Shown one piece after another: positions 10,647-21,770 of a DNA stretch of 64,000 bases. The DNA comes from Linum tenue (Eukaryota > Streptophyta > Magnoliopsida > Malpighiales > Linaceae). The notes beneath the pieces are model-generated. The model saw nothing but the letters and a program-made list of their open reading frames with translations. It did not search any database and was not told the DNA's origin. The stretch's first letter is position 1. Each line of letters begins with the position of its first letter. The stretch covers positions 6,907,742 to 6,971,741 of the forward strand of contig CAMGYJ010000008.1 in NCBI GenBank assembly GCA_946122785.1. Direction: 5' to 3'. The position numbers were made by a program, and so were the translations under genes.

Positions 10647-12071
10647 CTATTCTAATGGCTCTTCTCCCCACTTAGATACCAATTCACCCAACGCCATGGT
10701 GGAAGAACCTTCCTCTTTCACCGCCTCCGCCGCCGCCACCTTCAACTTCGCCATTCTCTCACGAACCGCCGCACCTTCTTCCCCTCGCATCAGCCCCTTC
10801 ACGACCCTCGCGATCTCTTCCCTCCCGATCACCCCGTCTTCCCCTGCTTCCGGCCGCAACGCGATCTCCATATCCTTCTCCAGCAGCACCGCGTTCATCC
10901 TCTGCTCGGCGTACAACGGCCAGGCAATCAGCGGCACCCCATTCACGATGCTCTCCACCGTCGAGTTCCACCCGCAGTGACTCACGAACCCGCCCGTGGC
11001 CCGGTGGCCAAGCACTTGGATTTGCGGCGCCCACGACGGAACCACCATGCCTCTGCCTCTGGTTCGCCCCACGAACCCATCGGGCAGGAAATCGACCGGG
11101 TTCGAAGCGCTCTTCGCGCTGAAATACGAGGCGTCGGTGGCCGCGTCGTTGGGGCTTCTCACCACCAAGAGGAAACGTTGCTCGCTCATCTCCAGACCCA
11201 ATGCCAGCTCCTTCAGCTGCTTCGTAGACAGAGTCCCGCCGCTGCCGAACGAAATGAACACGACCGAACCGGTCGGTTGATCATCCAGCCATTTCAAACA
11301 CCCGCTCGGATCGGTCAAACCGTTGGATTGGCCGGATTGGATGATGGGTCCGACCGGGTAGACCGGTTTCTTCTCGGGTCCGGCATTCTCCTGCAAATAC
11401 CGAATGGTCTCTCCTTCTAGCTCGGTGAAGCTGTTTACCAGGAATCCATCCACCAGATTTAAACGTTTGGCGTTGTGCATGAACCATTTGTAGGCGTCAT
11501 CCTTCCGGTCGAGAAGCGGGTCGGGCAGATCCGAACCGGGGAGATCGACCCTGCAACCGGGGAGCTGGATCGGGCGATCCATGTCCCCGTACTCGCCAGA
11601 CACCTCCTGGTCGAGCCTCGGGAGATGAAGTAACATGGACAATACCGTGGCATTCATGAGGATGAACAGGTAACTCGGCACACCGAATTCTCTTGCAACA
11701 TCGAACGTGACGGTGCAGAAGAAGTCAGCAATCAGAGCCACCGGCCTTCCAACCCTCTCGACCAGTGACCTGAGCGCCTCGCGAAGGGCGGGAACCGCAT
11801 GGGCGACGGTGAGACAAATCAGGGTCTCGATTCGGGAACCGGTCGGGAACTCGGACGGATCGGACGGAGGGAGGAGGACGTGGTTGATCGAACCGGGTGG
11901 GAGCGACTCGAGCACTTGAGCTTGGGCCTTGGGAGGCGGCCCCAAGGACGGGATAATAAGGGTGATGGACAGGTCGCGGGCCGTGACGAGCTTCTTGGAG
12001 AGCTCGACGAGCGGGATGAGGTGGCCCATTCCCGGAGACGAGAACACGACCACGTGGTGCTTCTGAACCAT
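10647..12071 (-). CDS. UDP-glycosyltransferase, UGT72B-like (copy 2)
   Basis: This intronless 474-residue protein is collinear with copy 1 throughout. It has the N-terminal FSSPGMGHLIPLVELSKKL with the catalytic His, and a PSPG box at about residues 347-391 (WAPQIQVLGHRATGGF, HCGWNSTVES, ending PLYAEQ). Differences between copies cluster in the acceptor-binding N-terminal half, for example ADFFCTDTFDVAKEFDV in copy 1 against ADFFCTVTFDVAREFGV here. In particular the D in CTD, near where UGTs keep the Asp that activates the catalytic His, is V in this copy (CTV). If that alignment is right, copy 2 may be altered in catalysis. Family and reaction are as for copy 1, and both face the same way, as in a tandem duplication. 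Confidence 0.93.
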   Translation of the reverse strand: MVQKHHVVVFSSPGMGHLIPLVELSKKLVTARDLSITLIIPSLGPPPKAQAQVLESLPPGSINHVLLPPSDPSEFPTGSRIETLICLTVAHAVPALREALRSLVERVGRPVALIADFFCTVTFDVAREFGVPSYLFILMNATVLSMLLHLPRLDQEVSGEYGDMDRPIQLPGCRVDLPGSDLPDPLLDRKDDAYKWFMHNAKRLNLVDGFLVNSFTELEGETIRYLQENAGPEKKPVYPVGPIIQSGQSNGLTDPSGCLKWLDDQPTGSVVFISFGSGGTLSTKQLKELALGLEMSEQRFLLVVRSPNDAATDASYFSAKSASNPVDFLPDGFVGRTRGRGMVVPSWAPQIQVLGHRATGGFVSHCGWNSTVESIVNGVPLIAWPLYAEQRMNAVLLEKDMEIALRPEAGEDGVIGREEIARVVKGLMRGEEGAAVRERMAKLKVAAAEAVKEEGSSTMALGELVSKWGEEPLE

Positions 12072-12159
12072 CTCGAGTCGAGTCTAGCTGTAGAGAGTTT
12101 GATCTTTTAATTTCTGGTGGGAATTGGAGGGATGATTGATGAATGATGATATGGGTTTC

Positions 12160-12340
12160 ACCTGCTTTATATATAGGGGATTGAGATAGAGGTTTTGAAT
12201 TGTTGATTTAAGGTCGCACGATGGCTAGTGAACTGAACAAGGTTTTGTCCATTTGTGATGATATATTTATATACATTGAACGAGAACCTTCAACTGCCAC
12301 GGCACATCATATGGTCGTCATGGCTGCATCATACACCGAG
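12160..12340 (-). promoter_or_regulatory. UGT copy 2 promoter
   Basis: A minus-strand TATA box, ctttatatataggggatt on the plus strand at 12165-12182, is about 95 bp upstream of the ATG. Blocks shared with copy 1 follow: gaactgaacaaggtt (about 12227-12243) and cacatcatatggtcgtcat (about 12302-12320). Shared order and spacing support common regulation at the time of duplication. Confidence 0.6.
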
Positions 12341-15320
12341 TAAGCATCCGGTCACATTGTCATCATGGCTGCTATATCTTGTATTTTGTCAACACGTACA
12401 TGAAGTTTAGGAATCCTTGTAATTAATTGAGTTATTAATTATTTTATGCTCCATGATTGAGAATTTGAGATGTGCTTTGATTTTGTATAGGAGACGACAG
12501 ATGAACATGGGAAAGGATGTAACTTTTTTTTATGTATATTCATTAGTTTTCAATCGTTGTACAATCATATAAAAAAGAAATTCGTCACTTGCAGTAAATT
12601 TAGACCTTTATAAAATTTCGACGAGCGAGTTCAGATGAGTGGATTAGACGAACAACGTCAAAACTCCAATCTAAAACATTTGAATCCAAACTGATGCCTC
12701 TAACAATCACAACCTCATTCTCAAGTCTGCGGCCTCGTTATAATTAGTGTTTTCTCCAATGGTGATAATGTAAAGAAAGGCCATTTTGGGCTTTGGCTTT
12801 TCTCCTTGATCATTATTTGTAGATTCTTGAAACTTTTTCATCACGTATTCACATTGGTGTGGTAGCCTGGTAGGTAAAATGAGCGTTAGGTGACCATCAT
12901 AGGCGAGCGGGCCACCTCCTCATGCAAACTTTTTATCTGGGCCTACAATTGTGAGCCTTTCCAGGTGGGCCGGCCCGCAGACAGCTGGCTTGGCATCGTT
13001 ATATGATAGTGCCTACGTACTTGATTAAACACATGACATTGAGGGATCGTTTGGCATTTGAGATTTTGGCTGTAGATTACTGTCCTAAATGCAAAAACAG
13101 GATAATTTGCTATAAAATTATTTCTTCCTGTCAAAGACTGTTTTCCGCTTATGGGAAAATAGAAAGTTTCAACAATGCAAAAAATAAAAGCACATACAAA
13201 ATACACAATTTACGTGGTTCACTAACATAATGTGTGATGGCACGTCAACGGACAGGAGAGAGTCAGTTTTCACTACACTTAAGGTAATACAGATTACAGA
13301 AGAGTATGAGAAGTATTTATAGTACTCCTAGGTCCAACCCTAATCCAATCTGGTAAAGGAAAAGCGGTTACAACCAGTCCCGTGAATTCAAGTCATAGCG
13401 ACTGATAGTCCGATTCAAATCACATCAACAGTTCGGTATAAGGACAAAGTTAGAAATTTGAATGAGCGGCTACAAAATTTATACTTGAGAGATTTGACCA
13501 TGGTCATTGGAGAGGGAGCAAGAGTCTTGCCAATTAGTCTATTTTTCAATTTTGTTGCAAATTTTACATGTAAATTTATCTACATTTATAAATTGAGAGA
13601 CTACAGCTCTTCATGGGTAGAATGCGGCTCCGTTATTGAATTTGACGTAGACATCAACAGAATTTTGTGCGCGACTTCATAAGTAGGACAATACAACTTG
13701 CGAAAAAGCACCCTGAACACCAGAACACTTGAAAAAAGACGATATCATAGCACAATCAAATGAATCAATAGGGTACCACCCCAAAGAAATCAGAGCACGC
13801 ACCTTAAGTATGTGACGGGTGATCATAAACAAGAAGGCTGCAAGTAGCTCTGGCGAGTAGGAATTTGAAATGTCCTGATGAAGAAACCCTGAGAGTATCC
13901 GCAACTGTTTATCATTTCTTTATGAACCACGGTGTCGAGATGTTAATCGCAACTGTCTCCGGTGGGAAATGACGAGGAAATATGCCTTGAAAGCCGGCTG
14001 CGCACATGTAAGGAATTGGTTCTTCTGGGACAAGGTGTCACCGACGCTTATGAGTAATGACCAAAACTGTAATGGAGCCGGCACTAATAATATAATCTCT
14101 CACACCACAACCCCGATGCCAAAATTCAGCATAGAGTAGAGTCGTGACAGTCGGAAGGAATTTTAATTTATTGTTAATAAGCTCCCAATTTCAGAATCCC
14201 ATTATAATATACTCACCGCTGATTGCGCCTCTACCTCGGTATTATGGTAATGCTTAATTGCTTGCTCCCCGGTCCTCATTTCCCATTACCATTTTAATAA
14301 TCCTTCTCAGCTTTGGATTCTTCCAATCCCCCATTTTCTACCTTCTTCTCCTTCCAACTGACCTGACTCACTGTTGGGTTGACTGGTTAGTTTCAATTTC
14401 TCAGATTCACTACACCTAGCCAGCCACCAGCAGCAACCCTGGGTCAGGCTCACCTCAGGGGACTCATTCTCAGCCCAAACTTTTACAAACTCTGCTGGAT
14501 TCTTCCTCAAGAGCAGAATCGATTACACCGATATAATGAGATGTGCATCTACGAGACTGATGTTGTCGTTAGGTTCATCATCATGCTTGATTACGCCTGT
14601 GCTTAACAACATTATGATGCATTCTTCATCAATATATCACGGGTAAGGTTACCAGTTGGATCATACACTTTTTAAATTCTTTTAAACGCTTTACCCTGCC
14701 TATAAAGTAAGGTGAAGCACACACACGTTGGATGGTTGGAGATCATAAGGAGGCTCTGCTCAATGGAGTGATATCACCCAAACTAAACACATGCAGTTTC
14801 AAAAAACCTTCGACAACTAAGAAGAATAACACACCATGTTCAAGGGCGTCACCAATTATATATGATCAACTCATGAGAGCAAGTGATTCAGGGCCGATAA
14901 ATTTGCCAAAATTTTCGATTTAGGCCGTAGGAGATGAAGCGGAGCAGAACCAAACTATATAAAATTAACATGATAATAACACGCTCAAATGTAAAGTATC
15001 AATTTTTACAAAGTTCAAATCAGCCCTTTTCCTTTTTTTTTTCTTGCTTGATACAAAGTAAGCTCTTTCTTGCTTTCTTCCCCCATCTCCCCGTATGAAA
15101 ACCCCCTCTCTGGTAATACAAGATAATCCTATCTAAGACCGATCGATTTGTAGAAGCTCATAGAACCAAAAGGAAAGAACAACGATCACAACCCAAAAAA
15201 ACATCATTTATAATCATGAAAATATAACAACCTCCGAACTTTAAATCCAAGAGAGATTGACCGACCATATATGAATCAATGCCGTTCCAAAAAGAAGAAA
15301 AAGAATCCAATCCAATCCAA
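12341..15320. other. Intergenic, 3 kb, no gene identified
   Basis: Open frames at 12943-13206, 13458-13682, 13677-13904 and 14307-14510 show no domain or conserved motif. A block at about 13190-13390 (ttacgtggttcactaac, then an agaagtatttatagtactcc TATA-like segment) resembles 25.13-25.26 kb and looks like part of an LTR. The rest is ordinary AT-rich DNA. 15000-15320 is probably the 3' UTR and flank of the peroxidase gene. Confidence 0.4.
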
Positions 15321-16307
15321 TCAGTTGGCAGCATCACACCTGTGCCTAATCTCGCCTCTCCTCCCAGTCTTGATTCCGTAGACGCTCAGCTTCTGCATCG
15401 CCTTGGCGAAATCCTGGAAGAACTTGTTCTGATCCCTGGCGTACAGCTCCACAAAAGGCCGGGTCCGGCCATCGGAGACGAGCCCGTGGTCGGACGCCAG
15501 CAGGCCCAACCCTTTGGGCAAGTTCTGGTAGTACAAATTGTCGAACTTGTTGGGCGTCATGATGTCGTTGAACACCGAGATAGACGGGTCCTTCTTGTAG
15601 TTTGCGCACGCCTTCTGCAGCGCCTGCGCGAATCTCGGATTATACCCACCGGATCCCGTGCCGTTGCTGTACAGCTGCCCCGTGAACTCCTTGCAGTGGG
15701 AGAATCCGATGGTGTGGGCGCCGCTCAGCGCCACCATCTCCTGGGCGGAGAATCCTCTGCCGGCGAACATGTCGATCATCTGCGATGTGGACATTGACGG
15801 TAAGGGGAGATTCCCCGGGACGGCGGAGGATTTGGATACGCGGTAGTCGAGGCGGCCGAGGAGGACGTTGTAGAAGGGGCCACCGACCATGGTGACGAGA
15901 TCTCGCGTGGCGACGGCGAGGATGTCGGAGCAGGAGACGGTGTTGGGGCAGGCTAGCTCGAGGGCGACTTTGGCGCGCGTGACGAGGTCGAAGGCGTCGC
16001 CGGGGAGGGAGAGGTTGATGTCGGCGTCGCGCTCGGCCCTGTTGAATGCGGTGGAGGAGATGAGGGCGGAGCCGTCGCAGCCGTTGGCGAAGCAGTCGTG
16101 GAAGAAGAGGCGCAGGGTCCCCGCGGCGGTGGTGGGGCTCTTGATTTGCTTGTCGGTGACGGTGTCCTGGATGATTTGGGCGAATTTGGGGCAGGATTTG
16201 TCGTAGTAGTTGTAGGACAGCCTAGATTCGGAGACTGCTGCTAAGTAGAAGAAGATGGAAGAGAGGAAAATGAGAAGCTGCGGCCGCAGCGGTGGTGGTA
16301 GCGCCAT
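15321..16307 (-). CDS. Class III secretory peroxidase (PRX31/41/63-like)
   Basis: This is an intronless gene of 328 residues. It has an N-terminal hydrophobic signal peptide (LLIFLSSIFFYLAAVSES, about residues 12-29) and then the mature haem peroxidase. RLFFHDCFANGCDGS carries the distal Arg and His and a calcium-site Asp. VALSGAHTIGFSHC carries the proximal haem-ligand His. All eight conserved disulfide Cys are present. These enzymes oxidise phenolics with H2O2 in the cell wall (lignin and suberin cross-linking, defence). Lack of introns and segments such as NLSLPGDAFDL and FNDIMTPNKFDNLYYQNLPKGLGLL fit the Arabidopsis PRX31/41/63 branch. The frame extends upstream to a GTG, but the ATG at 16307 directly precedes the signal peptide and is the sensible start. 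Confidence 0.92.
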   Translation of the reverse strand: MALPPPLRPQLLIFLSSIFFYLAAVSESRLSYNYYDKSCPKFAQIIQDTVTDKQIKSPTTAAGTLRLFFHDCFANGCDGSALISSTAFNRAERDADINLSLPGDAFDLVTRAKVALELACPNTVSCSDILAVATRDLVTMVGGPFYNVLLGRLDYRVSKSSAVPGNLPLPSMSTSQMIDMFAGRGFSAQEMVALSGAHTIGFSHCKEFTGQLYSNGTGSGGYNPRFAQALQKACANYKKDPSISVFNDIMTPNKFDNLYYQNLPKGLGLLASDHGLVSDGRTRPFVELYARDQNKFFQDFAKAMQKLSVYGIKTGRRGEIRHRCDAAN

Positions 16308-17101
16308 GATTGAGAGTTCGATTGGTGAGAAGAGAGAGTTCGGGCGGCGGCCGGAGGATGGATCGACGGCAATGTGGGGGAGAAGAGGAAGAAGGGGGGG
16401 AAATGGAGGAAAGTGTTTGTGGGCTGTGGCCACTGGCTAGCTGTAGGCCTGTAGCAGAGATGAATTGAAGGGGAAAAGAGAGAGAGAGAAAATAAAAATA
16501 AAAATAAAAAGGTTTTGGAATTTACAGTACAGCTTGGGGAAGAGACATCAGATGGGGAAAGAGGTTAGCGATTGACGTGCACGCGCAAATGATTTATTTA
16601 ATAAAAGTTTTTTTAAATCCGTAAATCACGGGATTGGGGTTTCGATAAATGGGCTGGAGTGTGGATCCAACCAGGGCTGGACCGAATTGATTTACAGCAA
16701 TGAGAAGAAACAAGATTATGGATATTGAACCGGAACTAACATTGGGCTTTAGATTCCCAGTTTAGTGCGTGTGTGGCATGGGATAAGCCAAGTTGCTGTG
16801 GAGCTAGCATAATGTCCGGCTGCAAGTTTGGACAAACAAGAAGGCATCAGAAGAAGCGTTAGAAGAAGGGTGACTTGAGTGGGCGACACTCACTTAATTG
16901 GTTGGTAGGAGAATTGACCAAGGAGGTGGGGGTGGTTCGACCCGGTATCAGGACGAAGCAGGGTTATCTCATATATGTACATCTATGATCGGATATATTT
17001 CCAGATTACCGAGAGATAAAATGTGATGAAATCTAAATAAACAGGATGAGTAATTGATGGACGACATTGGTTGTTAGTGTTTTACCAGCAGATGATCTTC
17101 T
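16308..17101. other. Peroxidase upstream region
   Basis: The stretch includes a gagaga tract (about 16479-16490) and an A-rich run with repeated aaataaaaat units near 16489-16510. I see no clear TATA box or other gene. Confidence 0.4.
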
Positions 17102-17110
17102 CACCCTATT

Positions 17111-17559
17111 AGAGGTGGCAATTAAGATCCAAATCCATGAATCCAATCCAATCCATCCACCAAATTATCCACCTAATCCAATCCATTTAAATCCAATCCA
17201 TTTGATCCAAATCCAATTGGATTGGTGGATTCATGGATCAATCCATGGATCCAAATGGCAAATTACGATTTGGTACCTATATTTTTTATATTTTACATTT
17301 TGGTACCTAAAATTTATATTTTTATACGAAAAATAACATTGGAAAATTACATTTTGGTACCTAAATTTTTTCATCATGACATTTTAGTACATAAACTTTT
17401 CAAAAATTACATTTTGGTCCAAGCCTTGGATGTCATTTGGATTCATGGATCAATCCACCAATCCATGAATCCACCAATCCATTGGATCCAATCCATTTGA
17501 TCCATGGATCCACGAATCCAATCCACGAATCCACGAATCCGATCCAATTGCCACCTCTA
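17111..17559. mobile_element. Mutator-like MITE, 449 bp, 9-bp TSD, ATCCAATCC-rich
   Basis: The element starts agaggtggcaatt and ends with its inverse (aattgccacctct, then a). A perfect 9-bp direct repeat, caccctatt, flanks it at 17102-17110 and 17560-17568. The subterminal arms are dense in atccaatcc, atccatgg and gaatcc units that run in both orientations, giving a long imperfect palindrome. The centre repeats acattttggtacct three to four times. There is no transposase; the TSD length indicates a MULE. Confidence 0.8.
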
Positions 17560-17568
17560 CACCCTATT

Positions 17569-18241
17569 GCTAGCTAGGTCTTTATATTGCGTAACCGTCT
17601 ACAATATTCCTAGCTTACTCTTGTAAAAACTAACAGTAATTACCTCTCGTATCCCGTCTATGTGTTCCCCAGACGCGTTATAAACCAACTAGTCTCAATA
17701 TCTCGACTTGTTGGGAGAGGCTCATGTATAGTATTTAACCACTTTCTAACACGCCCTTCAAATGAAAGTCAACTCACGTGGCTTGAAATTTGTACATGAC
17801 CCGCCATACCATGTGCTTGAGAGACAACGGTTAAATATTGGTGGTCGTAAGGACTTGAACACGTGACATCAAGGACAAACCAGGTGTGATATCATGTCAT
17901 AAATCAACTGGTCCTTATAACTCGATTTGTTAGGAGATACTCATGTATGTTACTTAACCACTTCCTAATAAAGCGAACAGATGTCATGCAATTGTTGATT
18001 ATTTGGCCAATCCATGAACGACATAAAAACAATATTTTATTAAGTTCAATATTTATTCGGTTTAGTGATTATTATTAGAAAAGTTCAAAATTAAATGTCA
18101 TAAACTATGCTCTACAACACACAACCTTAGAAGATAGAGTATCATATGTTGATCAAATGCGATATTGATAATGTTACAAGTAGATGTATTGAACAACAAC
18201 ACACTCTTGAAACTAAAAATGAATGGAGTTTACAAGATTGT
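17569..18241. other. Intergenic with LTR-like remnant
   Basis: 17680-17965 contains two related copies of a segment (taaaccaactagtctcaatatctcgacttgttgggag and a near-repeat about 220 bp later) together with gtgatatcatgtcataaatc. That resembles the LTR edge and degenerated primer-binding site of Copia elements. No coding region. Confidence 0.3.
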
Positions 18242-18250
18242 ATTATATAA

Positions 18251-18978
18251 GGGAATTGATAAAGGTCGTCCTTAAAATTACTATTGATCGTCCTAAAAAA
18301 TAACAAAGTTACACTTTTAACCTTTTGGCATTTTTAGCAAACAAACATCACTTTAACTAAAAAAAATGAAAAACACTCAATGTCCCACACTTTCGAATTC
18401 ATCGTTGACATTCTCGATTCGTAATCGTTGAGAATACGTCCGAATCATGAGTATCGACTCCGACGATGTAAAAATCTGTTTTTTTTTCAAAAAAAATTCC
18501 AAAACCCCTCAAACGAAGCAAATTTTCGGTTGTACCATGGCTCAACCTAAGGCAATTCTCGGTTGTACCATGGACCAACCGAAAATTGGCTTCGGTTGAA
18601 CCATGGTGCAACCGAAGGTGATTTTCGGTTGAGCCATGGTGCAACCGAAGGTGATTTTCGGTTGGTCCATGGTGCAACCGAAAATTGCCTTAGGTTGAGC
18701 CATGGTACAACCGAAAATTGGCTTCGGTTGAGGGGTTTTGGTTTTTTTTGGATTTGTTTGGTTTATATCAATAATTTTCTATTCTTTTACTACGATTTAT
18801 GATTCGGTCCATAAGATAATTTGTTGAATTTTGGTTTATATATTTTTTTAGATTTATGGAAGGGGAGGAGTTGTTTGTTTTGTGTTTGATTTTGAAATTC
18901 AAAATGGGCAATTTGGTAAATTACATATTAAGTTAGGACGATGGTTAGTAATTTTTAGGACGACCTTTAACCATTCAG
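18251..18978. mobile_element. Mutator-like element, 728 bp, with 33-bp repeats inside
   Basis: TIRs of about 40 bp share aaaggtcgtcct-aaaattact and then a degenerate tcgtccta block at both ends in inverted order. A perfect 9-bp target duplication, attatataa, lies at 18242-18250 and 18979-18987. The middle carries an array of 33-bp repeats (18519-18736, listed separately). There is no transposase, so it is non-autonomous. Confidence 0.8.
18519..18736. repeat. 33-bp quasi-palindromic tandem repeat, about 6 copies
   Basis: Each unit centres on ggttg-nn-ccatgg-nn-caacc, a 20-bp hairpin around an NcoI site, and successive units are 33 bp apart. Because the unit is nearly its own reverse complement and 33 is a multiple of three, both strands stay open and encode similar 11-residue repeats: HGATEGDFRLS-like on plus and HGSTENHLRLH-like on minus. 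The array is the interior of the MULE at 18251-18978. Confidence 0.75.
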
Positions 18979-18987
18979 ATTATATAA

Positions 18988-21060
18988 TGTGATTGGAGTG
19001 TCTCTCTGCGTTGTGATTGTCGACAGTGTTTTGGGTTCATGTGATTGGCAGATAATTAAAGCGGAGGGGAAAAGTCCAATTAATGGTATGGTATCAATCA
19101 ATGTGGACATCCCATTGATCTTGGTTCGGCCTCTTTTGTTAATTGATAATTGTGTATAGATAAATCAAATAACATTTTGCGGGTTATAATTGATAATTGA
19201 ATGAACACAAGTTAGTGGGATTTACAAAAGGGCAAAGCCCATTCGCAACTGGCTGGAAACCACGACGAGGAATGTGCATGGGGCCGGCCGACGAAAGTAG
19301 CGGATTATGGATGGCGACGGCTGTCTATAGTCTCTCTATATATGGGCCACAATACATACAATACAACAACTCATCAATTACCTTACGATCGAGAGGACGA
19401 GGACGAGTGTGCGGCAACGAGTTAATTAGGGGAAAAAGGGATTCCATTCCACCCATGTTTTCGCATTTCCAGGCTGCATGCATGCCATTGCCTGGCTGTA
19501 CTTTCACTGGTTGCTGGCACCATATTGTTGTCAAGTCATAATATTATGATTGCAAACCTTCGTTGTCTTGAAATGTGGGTTCGTTTAATTTGCTCTTTGA
19601 TTTGTTGTTGGATTTGAGTTTCACATTCAATTGATTATTATGGACTTTTTTTCAAAACTTATTGTTTGCTAAAGAGTAAAATTAGCGGCGTCCACGAACT
19701 TAAGGGATTAAATATATATGTATCCCTCATACTTGCAAATCTCATTATTAGAGGTGGAATTTGGATAAGGATAAAAAATTTCATCCCATACAGACAAATC
19801 TAATTAAATAAAATTCTTAGTTTGTGAAACAATATAGTAACAGCGGTTCATTCGCAGAATACCGGTATTGAGGCTAAATTGGTAGGCTGTATTTAGCGAT
19901 TTTAACGGTTGAACTACGATTAAGCCACGATTTCACCATAAATAACCTAACCTACTGATGATATTTCTGTTACAATCTCCGATACGATTTCACAAACCTT
20001 AATAAAATCCAATAAGCAAACAATAGACTTTTTCAAATTCATAATGCCAACAAATTCATCATAAATTTAGAGTTTTTCAAATCCAGGATTTTACCAAAAT
20101 TCTCATTTTTCAACTCTACGAAGCAAATGACTCGTAGATTATTTCCTGTCGAATATATAAATGTTCACGCTTATTATAATTTATGCTTTTCTTAATGCAT
20201 TGATGTCGTCTCAACTGCCCATAAATTAAATAATGCATATTTTATTAGTAAACACATACGTCTGTATGTTCTTTGTTCTCAATGTGAATTTTCCATTTTG
20301 TAATAACATATTTCTGTGAGTCCTGATTACTATGGTATGGGATAATGCCGTGTCAATAATCCATCCCAGTCGGCCCACATGAGAGAGTGGGACCCGTTGT
20401 GCACATGGGAATGACAGCCAGTTTCTGGGGTGGTGCAACTTATCAAATATCAATACGCCAGGATTCGAGTGACATGTATGTATGTATATATTTCCGTTAG
20501 TCTTTAATTTATTGGATTCCCATCATGTGAATTTTTGGGGTTTCTAAAATCTATGTAGATGGGTCGAGCGGTTCGACTTAGGTTTGATAATTTTGGGTCA
20601 GATCGTGTTCTTTGTTATATCCTCCTGGACCTTTATTCTGTTTAAGTTCCTTTTGGATCTGGCAAGGCAGCTCTGATCATTGATCAATAGATTTGTGGGT
20701 CGTCGGCGGTCAAGAACATTAATAAGGTGATAACTGAGTAGAAAGTTTAGGATTGCCCTCTTACATACGCTTACGGGGAAAATAGAAAGTGATACTATTC
20801 TAGCACATAAGAAACTGGTTAATCTTTTTCTCAAAGCTTTTGTTCTAGCAGTAGCAGGGAATGTGCGGATGTTAGGGTTTGTGGCTGAGGGGCTTCGATT
20901 TGATTTGTTGGTCTCATCGTAGGGCGCCCCTCCAAACCATATTGTCTGTTGGTATCCCTTTTTAGCATTTCAGACAAAAATGACGTAAGTAATCAGCTCT
21001 TTTCTTCTTAACATAGTAAAAACGAGACGAAAGTCCGAAAACAAAGTTAAAGAAAGAACT
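18988..21060. other. Intergenic, 2 kb, no gene identified
   Basis: Open frames at 19197-19541 (+), 20226-20453 (-) and 20598-20834 (-) have no recognisable domain. The sequence is AT-rich and without clear repeats. Confidence 0.45.
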
Positions 21061-21063
21061 AAG

Positions 21064-21290
21064 TCACGTGCGGTAGTTGACTAATCGTCGAACTTTTGAT
21101 GAAAGAGTGTTTTTGCCCACAAAATGGGTTGTTCTATTATCTTGACGAGTAACATGGAAGCATGAACAAAATTCAAAATTCCATACCAGCTGTCGAATAT
21201 CTTCCAAGATCTCTCCTCTCGTGTCATGAAGATTATCTCCCGCCAAAATTTGCCAAATAACCAGTTACGAGTTCCCATTAAATTTAACCA
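21064..21290 (-). mobile_element. LINE RNase H fragment, minus strand
   Basis: The minus strand encodes a stretch including GEILEDIRQLVWNFEF and HVTRQDNRTTHFVGK. This is the pattern of the last strand and helix of LINE RNase H domains (DI..L...., then HV-R-x-N-x-x-x-H). It is short and ends in frame shifts, so it is a relic. Confidence 0.4.
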
Positions 21291-21309
21291 AAAGAAGATT
21301 ATGCATTAA

Positions 21310-21770
21310 ACACCAATCCAAGGAGATGGCGGAGAACCTAACTTTCGCGGACCTAGAGGCAGACCTAGCGCCCTTAGTAAAAGGGTCTGCTGGGAAGTGT
21401 CCCGCATGCCATGAGAAGGGGTTGCCGCATGTGAAGCATAATTTCTGTTTAAGGGAATCCTTGACCAACGCCATATGATCGGGCGGCTCAGTCGTTGAAG
21501 GGAGATCCAGTGGTTGATTGGTTGGGTTGCCTCTCCCTGAGCGACTTGACTGTTTAGAAGATATGCTTACTGAGTACTTTCACTGTTATGCAATATTAGC
21601 TTATAAAAACGTGGACCGACCAAATGAAGCATGTCTTGGCCACCCAACTCAATTTGGGAGAAAACAGGTGAATATTAATGTTCTGGGGGGGGGGGGCAGG
21701 ACAAATGGTGATCTTAATGGTGGTGGGCATGGCGGGACAGATGGTGATCCTGATGGCTCCCATCTGTGAC
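21310..21770 (+). pseudogene. Possible LINE ORF1 / Cys-His fragment
   Basis: A plus-strand frame from the ATG at about 21325 reads MAENLTFADLEADLAPL and then a Cys/His cluster, CPACHEKGLPHVKHNFC, before a stop near 21477. A second frame from 21518 includes GLPLPERLDCLEDMLTEYF, reminiscent of the GLPL..Y..E segment in plant LINE ORF1 proteins. A run of G (about 21684-21695) follows. The position upstream of an endonuclease relic fits an L1-type ORF1, but the similarity is weak. Confidence 0.3.

Noticed and set aside
15279..15797. 172-codon plus-strand frame over the peroxidase
   Set aside because: Antisense shadow of a GC-rich coding region with no domain.
16308..16433. N-terminal extension of the peroxidase
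   Set aside because: It begins with GTG on the minus strand; the ATG at 16307 immediately precedes a good signal peptide.
18515..18740. CRISPR-like array
   Set aside because: The units abut with no spacers, the genome is a plant nuclear one, and the array lies inside a MULE.
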